A DNA stretch of 64,000 nucleotides from Allocatelliglobosispora scoriae (GTDB lineage: Bacteria > Actinomycetota > Actinomycetes > Mycobacteriales > Micromonosporaceae): positions 1,550,001-1,614,000 of the forward strand of contig NZ_JACHMN010000003.1 of assembly GCF_014204945.1 (NCBI RefSeq), given 5' to 3'. Positions 40,646 to 48,486 of the stretch are shown one piece after another (position 1 is the stretch's first letter; each line of letters opens with the position of its first letter). A model generated the notes under the pieces. That model did not search any database and was not told the DNA's origin. It saw nothing but the letters and a program-made list of their open reading frames with translations. A program made the translations under genes and the position numbers.

Positions 40646-41959
40646 CTATCGGCGGCGCCTCGGCGTGCCCGGCGCGGGCTCGCCGAGGCCGGGCAGGAGC
40701 TGCCGGGTGGCCCGGACCCGCCTGCGCGCCAGCCAGCCGATCACCAGCAGTCCCGTGAACGGCGCCCACGCCAGCAGGTACGCCGGCCAGTAGACCGACA
40801 GGTCGAAGATGGACCGTTCGCCGGTGATGTCGCTGGTGCTCGACCCGAAGTAGGCGAGCAGCAGCGCCGGCGGGATCGCGATCATCGAACCCACCGCGAC
40901 CATCGTCGTCAGCATCCGGTCCCGGCGTTCCTGCAGGCTCTGCTCGGCGGAGGCGAGCACCGTGCTGCGGGCCGCGACGACCGAGCCGAGCCGCTCCACC
41001 ATCCGCGAGGTGTTGGCGAGACCGGAGTCCATTCCCGCCACGGCGTGCAGCGATTCGCGATAGACGTCCAACCGCGAGTCGGGGATCAGCACGCTGTCGA
41101 TGTAGGCCTCGACCCCGAAGCTCAGGTCGAGCTGCACCTCGCCCAGTTCGGTGGCGAGCCGGGCGTGCACCTCCCGCGCCTCGGCGAGCGAATCGGCCGC
41201 CGACCGCAGGTCGTCCTGGAGCGCGTCGAAGGCCCGCAACCGCGCCCGCCGCAGCACCGCGAAGGCACTGATCATGCTGGTGGCGACGAGAACCAGGCCA
41301 TTGTGGATGGTGCTGCTCCAGCCGGCGGCGACCGTCAGCGACCGCCCGTGCGCGATCATGGACTGACCGGGATCGTTGATCGCCTCCGGCGCCTTCGGTG
41401 CGGCGACCTTCCCCCGTCCCGCCGCGCGATAGGTCATCAGCTCCGCCACCAGCGCGGACCGGTCGCCCGGCTCGGCGAGCAGCTTGGTCGCCAGCTCGCC
41501 GTCGGCGAGGATCAGGTGGTGCGCGTAACCGATCCGGAACCCGTCGCCGACCGGCAGGCGCTCGGCCAGCCAGGTGGTCAGCGGGCCGCCGAGGAGCTCC
41601 AACCGGTCCCGGTCCACGTGCATGTGCGTCACGTAGTCACTCAGGTCGGCTGCGGCGGCCGACGAGTCGATCTCCGCGACGAGCAGCACCAGGGTGTCCT
41701 CGCGCGGCGTACTCAGCACGGTGCAGGTGAGCTGCTCGACGGCGACCTTCCGGGTGCCGCTGAAGCCCTCGGCGTCGACCCGCTCGTGCAGGATCACCCG
41801 GGGGAGCAGCCCGGCCGAGTCGGTCATGAACCGCTCGAGGAACCCGAAGTCCAGCATCGTCGAGAGCGGCTCGGACGGACGGTTCGGCAGCGACGTGTTG
41901 GTGCTGAAGATCGAGATCACGCGGGTACGCGGTGACGCTGCGACAGGGCTGCGTGGCAT
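40646..41959 (-). CDS. CorA-like membrane protein of unknown function
   Basis: A 437-residue protein with a long soluble N-terminal part (beta strands then helices, for example SLAEAREVHARLATELGE) and two C-terminal transmembrane segments (about 350-375 and 395-420, TTMVAVGSMIAIPPALLLAYFG and YWPAYLLAWAPFTGLLVIGW). The topology resembles CorA transporters, but the GMN signature is missing, so ion transport is not supported. ATG at 41959. It is divergent from a small zinc-ribbon-like gene. No regulon operator. Confidence 0.68.
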   Translation of the reverse strand: MPRSPVAASPRTRVISIFSTNTSLPNRPSEPLSTMLDFGFLERFMTDSAGLLPRVILHERVDAEGFSGTRKVAVEQLTCTVLSTPREDTLVLLVAEIDSSAAAADLSDYVTHMHVDRDRLELLGGPLTTWLAERLPVGDGFRIGYAHHLILADGELATKLLAEPGDRSALVAELMTYRAAGRGKVAAPKAPEAINDPGQSMIAHGRSLTVAAGWSSTIHNGLVLVATSMISAFAVLRRARLRAFDALQDDLRSAADSLAEAREVHARLATELGEVQLDLSFGVEAYIDSVLIPDSRLDVYRESLHAVAGMDSGLANTSRMVERLGSVVAARSTVLASAEQSLQERRDRMLTTMVAVGSMIAIPPALLLAYFGSSTSDITGERSIFDLSVYWPAYLLAWAPFTGLLVIGWLARRRVRATRQLLPGLGEPAPGTPRRRR

Positions 41960-42091
41960 CCCGTCACAGTGGCAGGTGGTGGCAACCCGAGCACGAAACG
42001 GTCGGATCGACGACAGCCTCAGTGTTCCCGTTGCCATGACGACGGAACCGCTCAAGATCTCGGGTCGGGACTGTTCGGTAGTCTCACCGCC

Positions 42092-42517
42092 GTGACGACC
42101 CGAAAGATCGCCAACGCCACCGGGCTCGACGAGTTCCTCCGCGACTACCAGGCGGGTGGTTACCCCGTCGCCGAGGTGGTCCACGCGGCCTGCGCCGACT
42201 GCGGCGGCACGGTCTTCGCCGTCCTGCTCGACGACGAGGCCGGTTTCGTCGAGCGCTGGTGCACGAGCTGCGAGGCCGACGGCGTGGCGATGCTCGACTC
42301 GGCCGAGTACGCCGAGGAGGCGGAGCCGGGCGAGGCGACCTGCCCGTGCGGCGGCGAGTATTTCGAGGTGGCGGTCGGTTTCTCCCGCAACGCCGACGGC
42401 GACATCCGGTGGGTCTCGGTCGGGCTGCGCTGCGTCGCCGACGGGCTGGCCGGCGTCTACATCGACTGGAAGATCGACTACCTCCCCGCCGAACACCTGC
42501 TGACGACGGTCCGTTAG
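42092..42517 (+). CDS. small Cys-rich hypothetical protein (zinc ribbon-like)
   Basis: A 141-residue protein with three Cys pairs: CADCG (35-39), CTSCE (57-61) and CPCGG (84-88), consistent with structural zinc binding. I recognise no catalytic motif. The start is a GTG at 42092. It diverges from the CorA-like gene, and its TAG stop lies in a palindrome (42514-42544). No regulon site upstream. Confidence 0.65.
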   Translation: MTTRKIANATGLDEFLRDYQAGGYPVAEVVHAACADCGGTVFAVLLDDEAGFVERWCTSCEADGVAMLDSAEYAEEAEPGEATCPCGGEYFEVAVGFSRNADGDIRWVSVGLRCVADGLAGVYIDWKIDYLPAEHLLTTVR

Positions 42518-42544
42518 CACCAACTCTTCAAGAGTTGGTGCTAA
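42514..42544. terminator. palindrome containing the stop of the zinc ribbon-like gene
   Basis: 15-base arms (42514-42528 and 42530-42544) around one C with core aactcttcaagagtt; the TAG stop is part of the left arm. Confidence 0.72.
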
Positions 42545-42577
42545 AGGGCGTGGTCGCCGTAGCGCACGGGCGACGGT

Positions 42578-42677
42578 GATCACGCCATCTTCCCCGAAAT
42601 AGGCGTGATCAAGGTGCTTGATCACGCCTATTTCCCCGAAGAAGGCGTGATCATGTTTCCCCGAAGAAGGCGTGATC
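42578..42677. repeat. repeated GTGATCACGCC and TTCCCCGAA units, inverted and direct
   Basis: A 17-base-arm inverted repeat (42597-42613 and 42617-42633) plus two more direct copies of ccccgaagaaggcgtgatca at 42635-42677. The region from 42545 to 42738 otherwise holds only a short CAG/CCG-rich run and no gene. Confidence 0.75.
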
Positions 42678-42738
42678 ATGCCAGCACAGCCGCAGCCGCA
42701 GCCGCAGCCACAGCCACGGCCGCCGCCGCGGCCGGTGC

Positions 42739-42951
42739 TCAGGCGCGGATGCGCTCTACCCGCTCGCCGCCTGCCGCGACCCCGGCCGAGGAGAACGCCG
42801 CCATGACCTTGGCGCGGTCGGGACCGGCCGGCACCGCGGTGGTCGGAGCCGCAGCGGTCGGGGCGGCTGTGGCGGGTGTGTAGTTCCGGGTGCAGGCAGC
42901 GGTCGCGACCAGCGTCAAGCCGAGGGCGGCGGCGGCGAAAGTGCGTCTCAT
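42739..42951 (-). CDS. small putative lipoprotein
   Basis: A 70-residue protein with an N-terminal signal sequence (MRRTFAAAALGLTLVATAAC) whose final VATAAC is an acceptable lipobox, followed by a Thr/Ala/Pro-rich linker and a short C-terminal part (VMAAFSSAGVAAGGERVERI). No domain is recognised. ATG at 42951. Three 21-base direct repeats (42991-43053) lie just upstream. Confidence 0.6.
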   Translation of the reverse strand: MRRTFAAAALGLTLVATAACTRNYTPATAAPTAAAPTTAVPAGPDRAKVMAAFSSAGVAAGGERVERIRA

Positions 42952-42990
42952 GTGGATGGACCCCCCGCGGGCGAGCGGCGCGGACCGCTG

Positions 42991-43053
42991 CAGAAAGCAG
43001 CGATCATGCCATAGAAAGCAGTGATCATGCCGCGGAGAGCAGTGATCATAGAG
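42991..43053. repeat. three 21-bp direct repeats in an intergenic region
   Basis: Copies at 42991-43011, 43012-43032 and 43033-43053 with core gcagygatcat. The 21-base period equals two DNA turns, so they would face the same side of the helix, as expected of a cooperative protein-binding site. They lie between the divergent lipoprotein and EcsC-like genes. Confidence 0.65.
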
Positions 43054-43132
43054 GGTGGCAGACCGGCCCGGTGTGGCCCGCGTGTGGAGGGGGTATGCAG
43101 TATGGGGTTCCCCCGACCTAGCGGAGACTCCG

Positions 43133-43873
43133 ATGACCGAGCCCCACATTCCCGCCCAGCGACAGCCAGCCTCCACTGTGGAGGTCGACGGCCCGCCACC
43201 CGGCCTGTGGGATCGGATGCGGGCCGACCCGCAGTACGCACCCGAGCAGCTCGCCCTCGAAGCCGTCGAGCGGATCGGTCCGGAAGCCCAGGCCTGGGCT
43301 GTGAAGATGCGCGAGCGGCGGCCCGATGCGCACCCGGCCGCCTTCGCCAGCGAGGTGATCGTCCGGTTCACCCGGCACGCCCGGCTCTCCGGTGCGATCT
43401 CCGGTGTCGCGGGGCTCCCCGGTGCCGTACTCGACATGGGGGTCCTGGTCTGGACCCAGTGCCGGATGGTGCTCTACATCGCGGCGGTCTACGGCATCGA
43501 TCCCACCCACCCGGACCGGGCGACGGACCTGCTGGTGCTGCAGCGGGTGCACAAGGCGACGGAGGCGGCCCGGCTCGCGCTCGGCGTCGCGACGGGCCGG
43601 GAGCGGCTCGGCGACGCGGTCGGCACCTTCAGTAGGAGCGCGACCGGCAAGGCGTCGAAGAGCAGGGCGTTCGGGGCGCTGGCGATGAAGCTGGCCCAGA
43701 TGGCCGGGATGCGGGCGGTGAAGCGGGTGCTCGCGAAGGTGCTGCCCTTCGCCTCGGTGATCTTCGGCAGCTGGGCGAACTCGTCGGCGACGAAGGAGCT
43801 GGCGCGGCGGACCACCGCCTACTACGAGGGCATCTCGCCGCTGATCAAGCGGCCGGGCCAGGTCACGACGTAG
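43133..43873 (+). CDS. EcsC family protein
   Basis: A 246-residue protein with the EcsC-like hydrophobic region LPGAVLDMGVLVWTQCRMVLYIAAVYGID and following helices (LLVLQRVHKATEAARLALG). EcsC family function is unknown and often linked to membranes. ATG at 43133. A perfect hairpin follows the stop. It is not linked to the regulon. Confidence 0.78.
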   Translation: MTEPHIPAQRQPASTVEVDGPPPGLWDRMRADPQYAPEQLALEAVERIGPEAQAWAVKMRERRPDAHPAAFASEVIVRFTRHARLSGAISGVAGLPGAVLDMGVLVWTQCRMVLYIAAVYGIDPTHPDRATDLLVLQRVHKATEAARLALGVATGRERLGDAVGTFSRSATGKASKSRAFGALAMKLAQMAGMRAVKRVLAKVLPFASVIFGSWANSSATKELARRTTAYYEGISPLIKRPGQVTT

Positions 43874-43876
43874 GGA

Positions 43877-43911
43877 GTGTCCCGCGCCCGAGGGGAACGG
43901 GCGCGGGACAC
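43877..43911. terminator. perfect 14-bp-stem hairpin between convergent genes
   Basis: Stem gtgtcccgcgcccg (43877-43890) and its complement (43898-43911) with a 7-base loop, right after the EcsC stop and 4 bases before the end of the convergent bicupin gene. Confidence 0.8.
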
Positions 43912-43915
43912 CGGC

Positions 43916-44758
43916 TCACATGCCGTCGCCGGACCACTCGCCGCGCGACTTGGACCGCAGCGGCATCGTCGAGATGACCGGCGCGTGCTGGTGCTCGTAG
44001 TTCTCCGCCGTGCCGCCCCACTTGACCCACTCTTCGGTGGTGTACCAGTTGATGAGCTCGCCGTCGGACCGGATGATCCAGTCGATCTGGGTCTCGGCGA
44101 TGAAGTGCCCGTGCTTCACCCCGGCCGGCCGGAAGCAGTAGGTGCCGTCGTCGATGTCGCCGAAGTTGTAGGCCATCTTCCCGCCGAGGGTGTAGAACTC
44201 CTCGTAGCAGGGGTGGTGGGCCAGCCGGTGATCGGTCCAGCCCTTCTCGGCCCGGATGAGCCGGGTGTAGAAGCCGGTCAGCGGGTCGCGGTTGAGCAGC
44301 TTGATGTAGAGCGGCGTGATCGGCCCGACGGTCGGCGCGGGCGTCCACTCCATCGCGTTGGAGTCGAGGACGGTCGCCTCGCCTGCGGCATCGGCCCAGC
44401 GCTGCGCGCCGGGATCGAAGCCGCAGTCGCCATACTCGCGCCAGTGCAGGATCCGGCTGCCCTCGGCGACCTTCAACCAATCCATGGGTACGCCCTTCGG
44501 CGCCTGCACGTATCCACCCGGCCCGATCTCCCGGCCGCCGTAGGTCATCGACCCGGACACGACGTAGAACTCGGTGTTGGCGTGCGGCACCCCGCCCGCG
44601 CGGCCCCACTCGCCGGGGAAGTCGAGGGAGAGCGAGGTCGACCCGTCCTCCTCGTCGGTGGAGAGCCGTCGCTCGCGGACCTTGCCCTCGCCGAAGGGCA
44701 GCTCACCGGCGTGCCAGATGTAGTCGTCCTCGTGGATCAGTTCGGTGTGCGCTCTCAT
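43916..44758 (-). CDS. bicupin-domain protein
   Basis: A 280-residue protein with two cupin-like halves: GGVPHANTEFYVVSGSMTY (55-73) and HHPCYEEFYTLGGKMAYNFG, with RPAGVKHGHF about 25 residues later. The second half keeps a possible His/Glu/His metal set, the first is more diverged. Cupins include dioxygenases, isomerases and binding proteins; neither substrate nor activity can be read here. ATGA overlap with the acyl-CoA synthetase gene, and operator site 6 lies upstream of the operon, so a role in the same pathway is likely. Confidence 0.8.
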   Translation of the reverse strand: MRAHTELIHEDDYIWHAGELPFGEGKVRERRLSTDEEDGSTSLSLDFPGEWGRAGGVPHANTEFYVVSGSMTYGGREIGPGGYVQAPKGVPMDWLKVAEGSRILHWREYGDCGFDPGAQRWADAAGEATVLDSNAMEWTPAPTVGPITPLYIKLLNRDPLTGFYTRLIRAEKGWTDHRLAHHPCYEEFYTLGGKMAYNFGDIDDGTYCFRPAGVKHGHFIAETQIDWIIRSDGELINWYTTEEWVKWGGTAENYEHQHAPVISTMPLRSKSRGEWSGDGM

Positions 44759-46251
44759 TGCTCGGGGCTCCTCAGCTGTCGTTTCAGGATCTTGCCGGCG
44801 GCGTTGCGTGGCAGCACGGCGGGGAACACATAGGACTTCGGGACCTTGTATCCGGCGAGCCGTCCGCGCAGGAACGCGTCGAGTTCGGCCGGGTCCAGCG
44901 GGCTTCGGCAGATGACGTGCGCGACGATCCGCTCGCCCCAGCGCTCGTCGGGCTCGCCGACGACCGCCGCCTCCACGACACCGGGGTAGGCGGCGAGCGC
45001 CTCCTCGACGTCGCGCGGGTAGACGTTGACGCCACCGGTGATGATCAGGTCCTTCTTGCGGTCGACGATGCTGATGAAGCCCTCGTCGTCCACGACCACG
45101 ATGTCGCCGGAGGTGAGGAAGCCGTCGGCGGTGGTGCAGGCCGCGGTCGCCTCGCTGTTCTTCAGATAGCCGTTCATCAGGAAGGGAGACCGGCTGAACA
45201 GCTCACCCGGCTCGCCCGGCGCCACGGCGGCGCCGTCCGCGCTGACCACCCGGACCTGCGTCGCGAACCACGGATGCCCCACGGATCCCGCCTTGCGCCG
45301 GGCATCGGCGGGCCGCAGGTTCGTCACCACCCCGGCCTCGGTGGAGCCGTAGAGCTCGTGTACCCCGACGTGCGGGAAGGCACCGAGCACCCACTCCTTG
45401 AGCGGCTTGGGCAGGGCCGCGGCGTTGAAGTAGAGCGTGTCCAGGCTGCTCAGGTCGGCGTGGGTGGCGGGGTCCTCGGCGAGCGCCCGGATCAGCTGGG
45501 CGTGGGTCGGCACGAGGAAGACCGACTGGGCCCGGTCCCGGGCGATCATCTCCAGCAGAGCGCCCGCGTCGAAGGAGCGCAGCATGCTGACGGTGCCGCC
45601 GCAGAAGACGGAGGCGTAGGCGAAGGCGAACCCGGCGCCGTGGTACATCGGTGCGACGGCGATGCCGCGCCGCCCCGGTCCCAGGCCCCACTCGAGGGCG
45701 GTGGCGTAGAAGGTCAGCACCCGGGACCGGTGCGAGATCTGCACGCCCTTCGGGTCCCCGGTCGTGCCGGAGGTGTAGGTGACGCAGAACGGGCTGCGCT
45801 CGTCGACCGGGAGCCACGGGTCGGTGGCGTCGGCGGCGCGCAGCAGCTGCTCGTAGTGCTCGCCGACGGTGATCGCCCGCTCCGGTTCCGGGGCGAGGTG
45901 GGCGAGCGACTCGTCGGCGATGAGGGCCCTCGTCTCGGCGTGCTCGACGATGAAGGCGATCTCGGCGGCGGTGAGGCGCGGGTTGAGCGGCACGAGGACG
46001 AGCCCGGCCTTGGCGAGCCCGGCGGCGATCTCGCAGTATTCGAGGCGGTTGCCGAGCAGCAGGGCCACCCGGTCGCCGGGGCGCAGACCGCTGCCGAGCA
46101 GGGCGTTGGCGAGCCGGGAGGCCCGGTCGTCGAGCTCGGCGTAGGTCAGCCGGCGGGCACCGTCGATCACGGCGACGGCGGCCGGGGTGGCCCGCGCGAA
46201 CTCGCGTACGCCGCCCGCGATGGAGAGATCGGCGCCTCCGGGAAGCAACAT
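44755..46251 (-). CDS. AMP-dependent acyl-CoA synthetase
   Basis: A 498-residue ANL-superfamily ligase: P-loop YTSGTTGDPKGV, LYGSTEAGV, TSGDIVVVDDEGFISIVDRKKD and C-terminal K in NAAGKILKRQL. It activates a carboxylic acid with ATP and CoA. The ATG at 46251 lies only 9 bases from operator site 6, indicating a leaderless or very short-leader transcript. Together with three CoA-transferases and several CoA-ester enzymes it indicates that pathway acids are metabolised as CoA thioesters. The preferred acid cannot be deduced. Confidence 0.95.
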   Translation of the reverse strand: MLLPGGADLSIAGGVREFARATPAAVAVIDGARRLTYAELDDRASRLANALLGSGLRPGDRVALLLGNRLEYCEIAAGLAKAGLVLVPLNPRLTAAEIAFIVEHAETRALIADESLAHLAPEPERAITVGEHYEQLLRAADATDPWLPVDERSPFCVTYTSGTTGDPKGVQISHRSRVLTFYATALEWGLGPGRRGIAVAPMYHGAGFAFAYASVFCGGTVSMLRSFDAGALLEMIARDRAQSVFLVPTHAQLIRALAEDPATHADLSSLDTLYFNAAALPKPLKEWVLGAFPHVGVHELYGSTEAGVVTNLRPADARRKAGSVGHPWFATQVRVVSADGAAVAPGEPGELFSRSPFLMNGYLKNSEATAACTTADGFLTSGDIVVVDDEGFISIVDRKKDLIITGGVNVYPRDVEEALAAYPGVVEAAVVGEPDERWGERIVAHVICRSPLDPAELDAFLRGRLAGYKVPKSYVFPAVLPRNAAGKILKRQLRSPEQ

Positions 46252-46260
46252 GGCGTAATG

Positions 46261-46273
46261 GAAACACCGTTTC
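46261..46273. promoter_or_regulatory. operator-like palindrome GAAAC-ACC-GTTTC (site 6)
   Basis: gaaacaccgtttc, flanked by gcgtaatg and cattc, 9 bases from the ATG of the acyl-CoA synthetase gene on the minus strand. The gcgtaatg flank is the same as at site 4. Confidence 0.75.
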
Positions 46274-46291
46274 CATTCTGGGGCAAGAGTT

Positions 46292-46346
46292 GATCCTGAG
46301 GTTTATTGCAGTTCCGGCGGCGTGTCCAGCATTAAAATTCAGGGGG
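46292..46346 (-). repeat. about 55-bp dispersed repeat, copy 2, contains the HMGL-like stop
   Basis: Reverse-orientation copy of the 18615 repeat, ending with cgtgtccagcattaaaattc. The TAA stop of the HMG-CoA lyase-like gene (46332-46334) lies inside it, as in iclR. Confidence 0.75.
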
Positions 46347-47237
46347 GAAGGGTCCGGCTCGGCCGAGCAGCGCCGGGGTCGGGACCTCCAGCTCGGCGGT
46401 GATCCAGCGGCCGGTCGTCGCCAGGGCGGAAACGTCCACGCCCGTCAGCTGGCCGTTGCGCTTGAGGAGGTAGGCGAGGTCCTCCGTCGCGATGTTGCCG
46501 GTGGCGGCGGGGGCGAAGGGGCAGCCGCCGATGCCGCCGGTGCTGGCGTCCAGCACCGTGATGCCGTGGTCTCCGGCGGCGATCGCGTTGGCGTACCCCG
46601 TGTTGCGGGTGTTGTGGAAGTGTGCGCGGAGCGTGACGTCCGGCGCCACCTCGCGGGCCGCGGCGGCGAGGGCTGCCACCTGGCGCGGTACGCCGACGCC
46701 GATCGTGTCGGCGAGGCAGATCTCGTCCGGACCGGCCTGTGCGGCGGCGGCGACGAGGTCCCGGACCCGCTCGACGGGAACCTCCCCGGTGAACGGGCAG
46801 CCGAACGCCGCCGCGATCGTGATCGTCGTGCGCAGCCCGGCGGCCCGGGCGTCGGCGGCGATCACCGACCACTGCGCCAGCGACTCCGCGCTGGTCATGC
46901 CCTGGTTGCGGCTGGAGAACACATCGGTGGCGACGAGGACGTAATTGACCTCGTCCACCCCGAAGCCGTCCGCCGCGCTGGCGAGCGCCCGGTCCAGTCC
47001 ACGCCGGTTGAGCAGCAGCCCGCTGTAGGAGACGCCCTCGATCCGGGGGACCGCCGCGAGGACCGCCTCGGCGTCGGCCATCTGCGGCACCCGAGCGGGG
47101 TGGGCGAACGCCACCGCCTCGATCCGGCGGAGTCCCGCGGCGATCGCCTGCCGGATATAGTCGACCTTCGTCGCCGTGCTGAGCAGCTTCTTCTCGTTCT
47201 GCAACCCGTCGCGCGGGCCCACCTCGACGATTTCCAC
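46332..47237 (-). CDS. HMG-CoA lyase-like (HMGL) protein
   Basis: A 301-residue TIM-barrel lyase: N-terminal VGPRDGLQNE with substrate Asp/Arg, THFHNTRNTG-like HFHNTRNTGYAN and GIGGCPFAPAATGN, the metal and active-site Cys loop of HMG-CoA lyases. It would cleave a 3-hydroxy-3-alkyl-glutaryl-CoA or related beta-hydroxyacyl-CoA to acetyl-CoA plus a keto acid or ketone. The GTG at 47237 is chosen for its AGGGG box and because an earlier open frame would run through operator site 7. The gene diverges from the CoA-transferase at 47292. Confidence 0.9.
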   Translation of the reverse strand: MEIVEVGPRDGLQNEKKLLSTATKVDYIRQAIAAGLRRIEAVAFAHPARVPQMADAEAVLAAVPRIEGVSYSGLLLNRRGLDRALASAADGFGVDEVNYVLVATDVFSSRNQGMTSAESLAQWSVIAADARAAGLRTTITIAAAFGCPFTGEVPVERVRDLVAAAAQAGPDEICLADTIGVGVPRQVAALAAAAREVAPDVTLRAHFHNTRNTGYANAIAAGDHGITVLDASTGGIGGCPFAPAATGNIATEDLAYLLKRNGQLTGVDVSALATTGRWITAELEVPTPALLGRAGPFPPEF

Positions 47238-47259
47238 GAGTACCCCTGGTTCCTCTAGC

Positions 47260-47272
47260 GAAACAGCGTTTC
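47260..47272. promoter_or_regulatory. operator-like palindrome GAAAC-AGC-GTTTC (site 7)
   Basis: gaaacagcgtttc, flanked ctagc and ccaag, between the divergent HMGL-like and CoA-transferase genes. Its core equals that of site 3. Confidence 0.75.
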
Positions 47273-47291
47273 CCAAGCATAGGATGCGGCG

Positions 47292-48485
47292 ATGATGGGG
47301 GCGCTATCCGACATCCGGGTGATCGAGACCGGCACGCTGCTCGCCGGACCGTTCTGCGGGCAGCTCCTCGGCGACTTCGGCGCCGAGGTGATCAAGCTGG
47401 AGGATCCCGGCAAGGGCGATCCGATGCGGCAGTGGGGGCGGGAGAAACCGCACGGGCAGAGCCTGTGGTGGCCCGTCGTCGCGCGCAACAAGAAGTCCGT
47501 GACCTGCAACCTGCGGACCGAGGCGGGCCAGGACCTGGTGCGCCGGTTGGTTGCTGAAGCCGACGTACTCCTGGAGAACTTCAGACCCGGCACGCTGGAG
47601 CGGTGGGGCCTGGGCTACGAGGAGCTCGCCGCGATCAACCCCCGGCTGATCCTGACCCGGGTCACCGGCTACGGCCAGACCGGGCCTTACGCGCCGCGCG
47701 CCGGGTTCGGGTCGATCGGCGAGGCGATGGGCGGCATCCGCTACGTCACCGGTGAACCCGACCGGTCGCCGTCGCGGGCCGGCATCTCGCTCGGCGACTC
47801 GCTCGCCGCCACCTACGCCGCCTACGGCACGCTCGCCGCGCTGCACGCCCGGGAGCGGACAGGGGTGGGGCAGGTCGTCGACTCGGCGATCTACGAGGCC
47901 GTCATGGCGATGATGGAGTCGCTGCTTCCGGAGTGGGCGGTCGCGGGCTACCAGCGCGAACGCACCGGCGCCATCCTGCCCAACGTCGCGCCGAGCAACG
48001 TCTACCCGACCGTCGACGGCATCGACATCCTCATCGCCGCCAATCAGGACACCGTCTTCCGGCGGCTCGCCGAGGTGATGGGCCGGGTCGAGCTCGCCGC
48101 CGACCCGCGCTACGCCACGCACGGCGCACGGGGCGCCCACCAGGGCGAACTCGACGAGCTCATCGCCGCCTGGACCGCCACCCGCCACTCCGGTGAGCTG
48201 CTGGAGTCGCTGCACGCGGCCGGGGTTCCCGCCGGCGGCATCTACACCGCCGCCGACATGCTCGCCGACCCGCACATCGCGGCCCGCGAGGCGATCGTCA
48301 CGGTCCCGCACCCCGACTTCGGCGAGCTGCCGATGCAGAATGTCGCGCCCAGGCTCTCCGCCAACCCGGGCTCGGTGCGCTGGGCCGGCCCGGCGCTCGG
48401 GCAGCACAACGACGAGGTCTACGGCGGCATTCTGGGGATCGGCGACGAGGAACGGGCGGCCCTTCGGGAGCAGGGGGTGATCTGA
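47292..48485 (+). CDS. class III CoA-transferase (CaiB/BaiF family) 3
   Basis: A 397-residue CoA-transferase with LSDIRVIETGTLLAGPFCG, DFGAEVIKLEDPGKGDPMR, ENFRPGTLERWGLGYEE and RVTGYGQTGPYAPRAGFGS; catalytic Asp probably in SLGDSLAA. ATG at 47292 or 47295. It shares more of these blocks with CoA-transferase 2 than with 1. It starts the two-gene operon with the cysteine hydrolase. The combination CoA-transferase plus amidohydrolase suggests that the amidase product is the acid to be activated. Confidence 0.93.
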   Translation: MMGALSDIRVIETGTLLAGPFCGQLLGDFGAEVIKLEDPGKGDPMRQWGREKPHGQSLWWPVVARNKKSVTCNLRTEAGQDLVRRLVAEADVLLENFRPGTLERWGLGYEELAAINPRLILTRVTGYGQTGPYAPRAGFGSIGEAMGGIRYVTGEPDRSPSRAGISLGDSLAATYAAYGTLAALHARERTGVGQVVDSAIYEAVMAMMESLLPEWAVAGYQRERTGAILPNVAPSNVYPTVDGIDILIAANQDTVFRRLAEVMGRVELAADPRYATHGARGAHQGELDELIAAWTATRHSGELLESLHAAGVPAGGIYTAADMLADPHIAAREAIVTVPHPDFGELPMQNVAPRLSANPGSVRWAGPALGQHNDEVYGGILGIGDEERAALREQGVI

Positions 48486-48486
48486 G

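Noticed and set aside
40646-41959. CorA-type magnesium transporter
   Set aside because: No GMN motif after the first transmembrane segment.
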